A stretch of 5,475 nt of DNA from Thermoanaerobacterales bacterium (lineage in GTDB: Bacteria > Bacillota > Thermosediminibacteria > Thermosediminibacterales > Tepidanaerobacteraceae): assembly GCA_012841995.1 (NCBI GenBank), contig DUTQ01000069.1, positions 1 through 5,475 of the forward strand, in the 5' to 3' direction. Shown here piece by piece: positions 1 through 5,475 of the stretch. Both the position numbers and the translations under genes were made by a program. Under the pieces are notes generated by a model. The model was not told where the DNA came from, did no database searches, and saw only the letters and a program-made list of their open reading frames with translations. How positions within the stretch are numbered: position 1 is the stretch's first letter; each line of letters starts with the position of its first letter.

Positions 1-523
1 TCAGATATGAGAGTATTTGTGATTTTACAGCATTAAAAACCATTTCTTTATCGTTTAGTTCTTCCTCTGATAGTTTTGCTTTGGAATTTAATATTAATTT
101 TTTGATAATACTAGGATCCACTTCCATGTAATCCATTTTGCTATAGACTTCCCTAAATGCCACTGGAAGATCCGGCTGCAAATAGTTCTTTTGAGGATTA
201 TTAACATATAGATCTTTTACTAATTTTTTTACTTCATCTAAATTCGTTTTAATATCTTCTAGATCTTCTTCATTTTTTTGCTTGGGAAAATAAGGTGCTG
301 ATAGCGGTACTTTGTTTAAGTTAGCTGTTGTTTTTGGTTTTTCCCGTGTTATGTTAACATCGCTTGCAGCGATTACTTCTACTAACGGCTTTGAAAAAAA
401 GCCCAAAAAACCACCTTTTTTAACTTGTCTAGTTTGTAATATTATTGCATCCTTGCCCAAATCGATTTTAATTTTTTGTAGCGCATCTTGAATGTTATCA
501 GCCAAATATGTCTTTATTTTCAT
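1..523 (-). CDS. flhF: Flagellar biosynthesis GTPase FlhF, N-terminal part (runs off the left edge)
   Basis: FlhF is an SRP-family GTPase that acts at the cytoplasmic membrane to set flagellar position and number and to help early basal-body assembly. I translated 174 residues from the ATG at 523 down to the window edge with no stop. The opening MKIKTYLADNIQDAL, then DLGKDAIILQTRQV (about 21-34) and GGFLGFFSKPLVEVIAA (37-53), is the typical N-terminal B domain. A variable charged linker follows (about 55-108, with an acidic/lysine-rich likely helix at 84-106), then what looks like the first helices of the N domain (about 115-174). The G domain with its P-loop lies outside the window, so GTP binding cannot be checked here. 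The start codon directly follows the flhA stop, with a GGTGAT ribosome-binding match 7 nt upstream. Placement after flhA is the usual Firmicutes order. Family assignment is firm; the rest of the gene is unseen. Confidence 0.93.
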   Translation of the reverse strand, partial: MKIKTYLADNIQDALQKIKIDLGKDAIILQTRQVKKGGFLGFFSKPLVEVIAASDVNITREKPKTTANLNKVPLSAPYFPKQKNEEDLEDIKTNLDEVKKLVKDLYVNNPQKNYLQPDLPVAFREVYSKMDYMEVDPSIIKKLILNSKAKLSEEELNDKEMVFNAVKSQILSYL

Positions 524-2557
524 CTAAAGCATCACCGTCCCAACTGATTTAACTTCAACTCCAGGTTCTAATTCATCATAAGATAAAACTGGTATAAAGG
601 GTATATAGTCTTCGATTATCTTTTTAAAATACATTCTTATCATTGGACTAGTGAGAATTATTGGTGAAATACCTTTCATGCCAAGGTTGTTTATCAAATC
701 TGATAAAGACTTTCTTATTTTCTGCATAGTTGATGGCTCCATTAAAATATGAGTTCCTTGTTCATTTTGCTTGATAGAGTTTAAGATTTCCTCTTCCACT
801 TTACTCTCAAGGGTTATAACATTTGCTTTTTTACCATAAATAAAGCGGTCTGTTATTACCCTCTTTAGCCTTTGTCTTACATATTCAGTCAGTAAATCTG
901 TATCCTTCGTCAGAGTCGCATAATCTCCTAATGCCTCTAAAATTGTAACCATATCCCTTATCGGGACGTTTTCTTTTAAAAGATTACACAATACTTTCTG
1001 AACTTCTCCTAATGAAAGCAAATTTGGCACTAATTCTTCGACAACAGATGGATATTCTTCTTTAATATTATCTAAAATGTTTTTAACTTCTTGTCTCCCT
1101 AAAAGTTCATGGGAATATGCTTTGATTACTTCAGTAAGATGGGTTGCAAGTACAGACGATGCATCAACTATTGTATAACCCAACAGCTCGGCTTTTTCCT
1201 TTTTATCAGCCGTTATCCACTTAGCCGGCAAACCGAATGCAGGTTCTACAGTATCAATGCCTTCAATCTCTAAAGGTCCACCTGTTGGATTCATGACCAT
1301 GTAGTGATCTATCTTAAGTTCACCGCGAGCTGCCTCTACCCCTTTTATCTTTATGACGTATTCATCAGGCTTTAATTGTATATTATCCCTCATACGCACC
1401 ATAGGTACAACCATTCCTAAATCTAATGCACATTGGCGTCTTATCATTACAACTCTGTCCAACAAATCCCCTCCTTGATTAACGTCTGCAAGGGGTATTA
1501 TGTTATATCCAAACTCAACTTCTATCGGATCTACTTGTAGCAAGGAAAATAGATTTTCAGGCTTCTTCATTTCCTCTATCTCCCTTTGTTTCTGTATCTG
1601 ATCTTTTTGTAGATTCTCTTCTTGTGCAGCTTTTTGGAGCGTAAAGCCCAGATAACCAAAAACACCTGCCAGTATCAAAAATGGCAGAAATGGCAACCCG
1701 GGGATTATTGCAAATAATACTAATATACCCGATGTTACCAACAACATCTTAGGGTATGATGTCATCTGTTTTATTAGATCTTCTCCTAGATTTCCAGAGC
1801 TTGCCGCTTTAGTTACAACAATACCTGTAGCAGTAGAAACCAAAAGAGCCGGAATTTGGCTTACAAGACCATCGCCAACTGTAAGAAGTGTATATCTGTT
1901 TATTACCGCAATAATATCGCTTTCCTGTTGAATTACCATCCCAGTTATGAGGCCACCTACTATATTTATAATGGTTATAATTATCCCAGCAATAGCATCG
2001 CCTTTTATAAATTTACTTGCACCATCCATCGCTCCATAAAAATCCGCTTCTCTTTGTATATCTGTTCTTCTCTTTCGCGCTTCGCTTTCACTTATTATAC
2101 CTGAATTTAAATCTGCATCTATACTCATTTGCTTTCCAGGCATAGCATCAAGTGTAAATCTTGCAGCTACTTCAGCAACTCTCTCTGCTCCCTTAGTAAT
2201 AACTACAAATTGCACTATAACGATTATCAAAAAAATTATAAAACCAACAAGCACATTTCCTTTGATGACAAAATTTCCGAAGGCTTCAATTACTTTTCCA
2301 GCATATCCATCTGACAATATTAATCTTGTTGATGAAATATTTAAAGTAAGTCGAAACAAAGTTGATAATAATAACAAAGAGGGTAGGATAGAAAAATCCA
2401 GAGGTTTTTTCATATTCATCGATATTAGCAAGATTATTAGTGAAAGAGTAATGTTAAATGTTAAAAGAAAATCCAGCAAAATTGATGGAAGCGGTATCAT
2501 CATCATAATTGCTACTAAAACAACTAAAATAGCTAAAGCAATGTCTCCATATTTCAA
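524..2557 (-). CDS. flhA: Flagellar export apparatus protein FlhA
   Basis: FlhA is the large FHIPEP-family subunit of the flagellar type III export apparatus. It forms a ring of nine in the basal body, couples export to the proton motive force and docks chaperone-substrate complexes on its cytoplasmic domain. The 677-residue length is full for the family. The N-terminal half (about 1-307) is strongly hydrophobic, with about eight membrane segments (roughly 6-28, 30-47, 56-72, 101-121, 187-209, 226-247, 270-288, 290-306). The FHIPEP family signature is intact at residues 126-149, running from RVAEVAARF to GKQMSIDAD. A charged linker (about 308-335) leads to the cytoplasmic domain, with conserved VLATHLTEVIKAYSHELLGRQE (469-490) and VPIRDMVTILEAL (531-543). 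The start is TTG, chosen because a very strong GGGGAGGAGG lies 8 nt upstream, the MKYGDIALAIL start aligns with the family, and the next in-frame ATG (residue 18) would cut the first membrane helix. The stop TAG abuts the flhF ATG. Confidence 0.98.
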   Translation of the reverse strand: MKYGDIALAILVVLVAIMMMIPLPSILLDFLLTFNITLSLIILLISMNMKKPLDFSILPSLLLLSTLFRLTLNISSTRLILSDGYAGKVIEAFGNFVIKGNVLVGFIIFLIIVIVQFVVITKGAERVAEVAARFTLDAMPGKQMSIDADLNSGIISESEARKRRTDIQREADFYGAMDGASKFIKGDAIAGIIITIINIVGGLITGMVIQQESDIIAVINRYTLLTVGDGLVSQIPALLVSTATGIVVTKAASSGNLGEDLIKQMTSYPKMLLVTSGILVLFAIIPGLPFLPFLILAGVFGYLGFTLQKAAQEENLQKDQIQKQREIEEMKKPENLFSLLQVDPIEVEFGYNIIPLADVNQGGDLLDRVVMIRRQCALDLGMVVPMVRMRDNIQLKPDEYVIKIKGVEAARGELKIDHYMVMNPTGGPLEIEGIDTVEPAFGLPAKWITADKKEKAELLGYTIVDASSVLATHLTEVIKAYSHELLGRQEVKNILDNIKEEYPSVVEELVPNLLSLGEVQKVLCNLLKENVPIRDMVTILEALGDYATLTKDTDLLTEYVRQRLKRVITDRFIYGKKANVITLESKVEEEILNSIKQNEQGTHILMEPSTMQKIRKSLSDLINNLGMKGISPIILTSPMIRMYFKKIIEDYIPFIPVLSYDELEPGVEVKSVGTVML
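531..536 (-). promoter_or_regulatory. Ribosome binding site of flhF inside the flhA 3' end
   Basis: GGTGAT on the minus strand matches the 3' half of the full Shine-Dalgarno complement (AGGAGGTGAT) and lies 7 nt before the flhF ATG. It sits in the last codons of flhA (encoding TVML), so ribosomes ending flhA are well placed to start flhF. The match is moderate; function is inferred. Confidence 0.5.
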
Positions 2558-2559
2558 TT

Positions 2560-3636
2560 TTAAAACCTCCTCCCCTTCAGACTGTAGACAAATGCAAGGA
2601 TTTGAGCGACAGCATTATAAAGATTTTCTGGAATTGCATCTCCTATATCAACAGATGCATAAAGGGTTCTTGCTAAAACTTTATTTTCAACTATGGGTAT
2701 ATCTGCTTCATTTGCCAACTCTTTTATTCGCATTGCCAGCAAATCTTTTCCCTTTGCTATTAAAATAGGTGCAGGATGTATATCGGATTTGTACATTAAC
2801 GCTACAGCGAAGTGAGTCGGATTTGTTATTACAACATCTGCCTTTGAAACATCTTGCATCATCCTACTGCGAGCTAATTGTCTTTGCACTTGTCGAACTT
2901 TCGATTTTATCTGTGGATCCCCTTCAACCTCCTTGTATTCTTCCTTTACATCTTGTTTTGACATCATAAGGCCTGTTTCATATTCCCGCCATTGAAAGAA
3001 ATAATCAACTATAGCCAATGCGAATAAAGCAAAAGATGCTTTAATACCCACCTCAATAGCTATATTTATCACAAGATAAAAACTTGTTTTTATATCCATA
3101 TCCAACATCAAAGGAAAAACATCAATCTTTGATTTAATTGTACTAAATACTAGATACCCAATTATGATAATTTTTAATAAAGATTTTACTAACTCTAAAA
3201 TACTTCTTTTTGAGAATATGCGCTTAAAGCCTTCTATTGGATTGATTCTTTCTATTTTAGGTGAAATAGGTTCAAAACTAAATACAAATCCAACTTGCAG
3301 GTAATTTACCAATAAGCAAGTTAAAACAACTCCAATTACAAATGGACCAATCATCTTTACCATAAAGACTATAGCTTTATAGAAATAAGCATATACCTCA
3401 TTAAGAGTAAAGGTTTCTGTTATCAATGTATCGTTTCCCAAAAATTCTACAAAAAAAGAAGATGTGTTTTCAATTAAAAATGGATAAAAAATTTTAAACA
3501 ATATTAATCCGGTAATCAAAATAATAGCTGAATTTAGTTCTTTGCTGGAAAATACTTGGCCTCGTTCCCTAGCCTTTTGTCTTCTTCGCGGGGTTGCTTT
3601 TTCCGTTTTTTCTTGAGCAAACATTTGTAAATTCAT
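2560..3636 (-). CDS. flhB: Flagellar export switch protein FlhB
   Basis: FlhB is an inner-membrane component of the flagellar export gate that switches secretion from rod/hook to filament substrates. At 358 residues it is full length. The N-terminus carries the typical EKTEKATPRRRQKARERGQV stretch (9-28), followed by four likely membrane segments (about 36-56, 88-113, 150-172, 187-213). The conserved cytoplasmic part begins near WREYETGLMMSKQDVKEE (216-233). The self-cleavage site NPTH is intact at 272-275 within VVITNPTHFAVAL; family members cut themselves between Asn and Pro. Pro-rich FPIPEN-like features are as expected (DIGDAIPENLYNAVAQILAFVY, 330-351). The ATG at 3636 gives the normal N-terminus. 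Its upstream region has only AAAGGGA 15 nt away, too far to be a good binding site, so translation probably depends on reinitiation from fliR, which ends 6 nt upstream in the same frame. The flhB 3' end contains the flhA ribosome binding site. Confidence 0.98.
   Translation of the reverse strand: MNLQMFAQEKTEKATPRRRQKARERGQVFSSKELNSAIILITGLILFKIFYPFLIENTSSFFVEFLGNDTLITETFTLNEVYAYFYKAIVFMVKMIGPFVIGVVLTCLLVNYLQVGFVFSFEPISPKIERINPIEGFKRIFSKRSILELVKSLLKIIIIGYLVFSTIKSKIDVFPLMLDMDIKTSFYLVINIAIEVGIKASFALFALAIVDYFFQWREYETGLMMSKQDVKEEYKEVEGDPQIKSKVRQVQRQLARSRMMQDVSKADVVITNPTHFAVALMYKSDIHPAPILIAKGKDLLAMRIKELANEADIPIVENKVLARTLYASVDIGDAIPENLYNAVAQILAFVYSLKGRRF
2566..2575 (-). promoter_or_regulatory. Strong ribosome binding site of flhA, inside the end of flhB
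   Basis: The minus strand reads GGGGAGGAGG, with GGAGG ending 8 nt before a TTG at 2557. It is built from the last sense codons of flhB (encoding GRR). This is the best Shine-Dalgarno match in the window and it decides the TTG start for flhA, since no ATG or GTG lies at a workable distance. The near-perfect pairing may compensate for the weak start codon (inference). Confidence 0.85.
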
Positions 3637-3642
3637 GCCAGC

Positions 3643-4410
3643 TTATCTCATTCCCTTTAATATAACATAGATATTCTCATATGTTCTACTAAAAATCACA
3701 TCTAATGCTATAAGATACATAGGCAAGGCTAGTATCATTGCAATAATGCCAACTGAAATCTTCAAAGGCAAGCCGACGATAAAGACATTCATTTGTGGAA
3801 CAGTTCGCGCTATTATTCCTAGTGCCAGGTCTGTGATAAAAATTATGGATACAATTGGCAAGCTTACCTTTACTCCAATAAAAAACATATCTCTAAAACT
3901 CATAACAATTCCATCAAAAAAAGCTTGTTGAAAGATTCCCTCTCCCAATGGCACAATCTCATAACTTCTAACTAAAGCAGATAACAACACATGATGTCCA
4001 TCAACAGTTAAAAATATTAAGAGCATTAATATATAATAAAAATTTCCCATCAAAGGCACTTGTGCATTGCTCTGGGGGTCAATTACATTTACAATACCAA
4101 AACCCATTTCTAGATCAATCAATTCCCCCGCTGTATATAGACATGAAAACATTAAAACCGTTATATAGCCCATTGCAATACCTATCGTAATTTCTTTTAT
4201 AACCATGAGTAAGATGTAAAAAACATTATCATAATATACCACATCAGTTACAATGGGATATAATAATATAGATACTAATGCAGCCAAGCCTATTTTACCT
4301 ATTGCTGGCAGTTCTCGTCTACCAAAGACCGGTGTTAAAATAAAAAATGTTGAACATCTAAAGAGTATTAATAAAAATTTTAATAAATTTGCTTGTAGAT
4401 CTATTTCCAT
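3643..4410 (-). CDS. fliR: Flagellar export gate protein FliR
   Basis: FliR is one of the three membrane proteins of the FliP5-FliQ4-FliR1 export gate, through which flagellar substrates enter the growing structure. The product has 255 residues, normal for the family, and is almost wholly hydrophobic with about six membrane segments. Recognisable family stretches are RCSTFFILTPVFGRRELPAIGKIGLA (18-42 region), GELIDLEMGFGIVNVIDPQS (95-114) with the conserved glycines, and DLALGIIARTVPQMNVFIVGLPLKISVG (194-221). The ATG at 4410 fits the family N-terminus. Only a weak GTGAT match is found 6 nt upstream, and the gene begins 18 nt after fliQ. It is a separate gene here, whereas some clostridia carry a natural FliR-FlhB fusion; the two genes are in the same frame, split by one TAA and 6 nt. 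Confidence 0.97.
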   Translation of the reverse strand: MEIDLQANLLKFLLILFRCSTFFILTPVFGRRELPAIGKIGLAALVSILLYPIVTDVVYYDNVFYILLMVIKEITIGIAMGYITVLMFSCLYTAGELIDLEMGFGIVNVIDPQSNAQVPLMGNFYYILMLLIFLTVDGHHVLLSALVRSYEIVPLGEGIFQQAFFDGIVMSFRDMFFIGVKVSLPIVSIIFITDLALGIIARTVPQMNVFIVGLPLKISVGIIAMILALPMYLIALDVIFSRTYENIYVILKGMR

Positions 4411-4428
4411 TGGCTTATCACATCATTT

Positions 4429-4698
4429 TTAATGTATAAAATTTGAAAGTCCAGAAAACAGATTATAAGTAAACTGAACTATTGTATTCAACATCCATGG
4501 GCCAAAAATAATTAATGCAACAAATACGGTTATCATTTTGGGGACAAATGTGAGCGTTTGCTCTTGTATCTGAGTCGTTGCCTGTAAAATACTTACTATA
4601 ATCCCCACTATCATGCCTAGCCCCAATACTGGAGCTGACACTAACAATGCTACCGTTAAAGCCTCCCTGCCCAAGTGGATGACAGTTTCTTGAGTCAT
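4429..4698 (-). CDS. fliQ: Flagellar export gate protein FliQ
   Basis: FliQ is the small subunit of the FliP-FliQ-FliR export gate and packs around the outside of the FliP/FliR core. The 89-residue length is standard. Two hydrophobic hairpin segments are seen (about 15-39 and 50-74). The family core is clear: LGREAL near residue 9, VGIIVSILQATTQIQEQTLTFVPK (about 31-54) and GPWML (about 66-70). The ATG at 4698 is supported by the family N-terminus (MTQETVIHLGREAL) and by AAGGTG 9 nt upstream. The gene lies 20 nt after fliP and 18 nt before fliR. An overlapping frame of similar size in the same region gives a low-quality protein and is a shadow. Confidence 0.98.
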   Translation of the reverse strand: MTQETVIHLGREALTVALLVSAPVLGLGMIVGIIVSILQATTQIQEQTLTFVPKMITVFVALIIFGPWMLNTIVQFTYNLFSGLSNFIH

Positions 4699-4707
4699 TT
4701 TTAATCA

Positions 4708-4713
4708 CACCTT
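4708..4713 (-). promoter_or_regulatory. Ribosome binding site of fliQ
   Basis: AAGGTG on the minus strand lies 9 nt before the fliQ ATG, in the 20-nt spacer after the fliP stop. It supports the ATG at 4698 as the start. Spacing and match are ordinary for Firmicutes. Confidence 0.65.
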
Positions 4714-4718
4714 GGTAT

Positions 4719-5475
4719 TTAATGAAAGCTTGTAAGCAAAGAGTTAACTACAATGTTCCACCCATCAACCATAACAAATAAAAGTATTTTAAATGGCAAC
4801 GATATCATGATTGGTGGAAGCATTAACATTCCCATAGACATAAGTGTACTGGATACAATCATGTCTATTACAAGAAAAGGGATAAATATTACAAAACCCA
4901 TTTGAAATGCTGTTTTGAGTTCACTAATAATAAAAGCTGGTATTAACACATGTGTGGGAATATCATCAAGGCTTTTAATTTGTTCCAATTTGGCATGTTT
5001 AACAAATAAAGCCAAATCCTTTTCCCTTGTTTGTTTAAACATAAATTCTCTTAAAGGAATTTGTGCCCTTTTAAACGCCTCCTCAAAAACTATTTCTTGA
5101 TTCATATAAGGCTGTAGTGCCTGATTATTTATTTGACCCCATACCGGAGACATGACAAATATTGTCATAAACAAAGCCAGCCCAATTATAATTTGATTCG
5201 GTGGTGTTTGTTGCGTTCCTAAACCATTTCTCACAAATGACAATACTATAATAATTCTCGTAAAGGAAGTCATCATGATGAGTATTGAGGGTGCTAAAGA
5301 CAATATAGTTAAAAGCAATACTATCTGTAAAGTCATGACAGTTTCACTAGGGGTTTCTGCCGGCTTAACAAAAGGCAATGATGGTATTGGTATTTCAGGA
5401 GCTGCATATGCTGTTGTTGTATAAATTAATATAAACATTCCTATACAAAGTCCAATTTTTAATGTAAGGCGAAAA
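4719..5475 (-). CDS. fliP: Flagellar export gate protein FliP, 5' end probably outside the window
   Basis: FliP forms the five-subunit core of the FliP-FliQ-FliR export gate in the cytoplasmic membrane. From the ATG at 5438 there are 239 residues, but the frame stays open for 12 more codons to the edge ([12 protein letters not shown]). That adds basic residues before a hydrophobic stretch ending TTTAYA, then APEIPIPS, which makes a complete signal peptide with an AYA cleavage motif; many FliP proteins have a cleaved signal peptide. The ATG at 5438 has AGGA directly against it, too close to serve as a binding site, so the true start is probably just beyond the window. Numbered from that ATG, family stretches are [23 protein letters not shown] (41-63), [18 protein letters not shown] (65-82), the FliP signature [16 protein letters not shown] (167-182) and [14 protein letters not shown] (214-227). 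The methionine-gate motif reads GMLMLPP (203-209). Confidence 0.96.
   Translation of the reverse strand, partial: FRLTLKIGLCIGMFILIYTTTAYAAPEIPIPSLPFVKPAETPSETVMTLQIVLLLTILSLAPSILIMMTSFTRIIIVLSFVRNGLGTQQTPPNQIIIGLALFMTIFVMSPVWGQINNQALQPYMNQEIVFEEAFKRAQIPLREFMFKQTREKDLALFVKHAKLEQIKSLDDIPTHVLIPAFIISELKTAFQMGFVIFIPFLVIDMIVSSTLMSMGMLMLPPIMISLPFKILLFVMVDGWNIVVNSLLTSFH

Noticed and set aside
394..421. Clustered homopolymer runs in flhF (A7, A6 and T6 on the plus strand) that could allow slippage and phase variation of motility.
   Set aside because: Similar 7-base A or T runs occur elsewhere in the window (for example near 273, 2229 and 3451), as expected in AT-rich DNA. The tract encodes the conserved GGFLGFF motif and the frame is intact.
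2262..2768. A 168-codon plus-strand open frame across the flhA/flhB junction, and shorter plus-strand frames at 1856-2104, 2129-2314, 2769-2969, 3746-3931 and 4915-5100.
   Set aside because: All lie antisense to well-conserved flagellar genes, have low-complexity products rich in Ser, Tyr, Lys or Ile, match no family I know and lack convincing ribosome binding sites. They are shadows of the minus-strand genes.
4411..4428. The fliQ-fliR spacer as a possible site for an internal promoter or regulatory element.
   Set aside because: At 18 nt it is too short for a promoter and holds only a weak GTGAT ribosome-binding match. I saw no -35/-10 pair that stands out from the AT-rich coding background.
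4463..4708. An 81-codon minus-strand frame overlapping fliQ in another frame.
   Set aside because: fliQ itself is a clear family match over the same bases; the alternative product has no recognisable features.
2560..5475. The possibility that these genes belong to a virulence-type injectisome rather than a flagellum.
   Set aside because: FlhF follows directly, FlhB has the flagellar EKTEKATP start and NPTH, and the fliP-fliQ-fliR-flhB-flhA-flhF order is that of Firmicutes flagellar operons.

Overview
The window holds one uninterrupted block of flagellar type III export genes, all on the minus strand. Transcription order is fliP, fliQ, fliR, flhB, flhA and then the 5' part of flhF, running from high to low coordinates. 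Both ends are cut: fliP reads open past the right edge and flhF reads open past the left edge. The DNA is AT-rich (by eye about one third G+C). The gene order, the 677-residue FlhA without extra domains and the Shine-Dalgarno-led genes point to a low-G+C Firmicute, most likely a member of the Clostridia. This taxonomic guess is inference; the genus cannot be read from the sequence.

From right to left: fliP (about 5475-4719), a 20-nt gap with a good ribosome binding site, fliQ (4698-4429), an 18-nt gap, fliR (4410-3643), a 6-nt gap, flhB (3636-2560), a 2-nt gap, flhA (2557-524, starting with TTG), no gap, flhF (523 to the edge). The spacers shrink steadily and none has room for a promoter or terminator, so all six genes are read as part of one long polycistronic mRNA (the fla/che type of operon). 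No convincing gene lies on the plus strand, no stretch above 20 nt is non-coding, and I see no RNA gene, mobile element, repeat array or CRISPR.

The products work together. FliP, FliQ and FliR form the membrane export gate in the basal body. FlhB joins that gate and switches substrate class after self-cleavage at its NPTH site. FlhA forms the export ring that receives substrate-chaperone complexes and couples export to the proton motive force. FlhF is the SRP-type GTPase that helps place and assemble flagella.

This is a conserved, ordinary region; I found no undescribed system. The details most worth a look are the in-frame stop-separated fliR/flhB and flhA/flhF junctions, the TTG start of flhA, a FliP signal peptide whose start lies outside the window, and a Met-to-Leu change in the FliP methionine gate.
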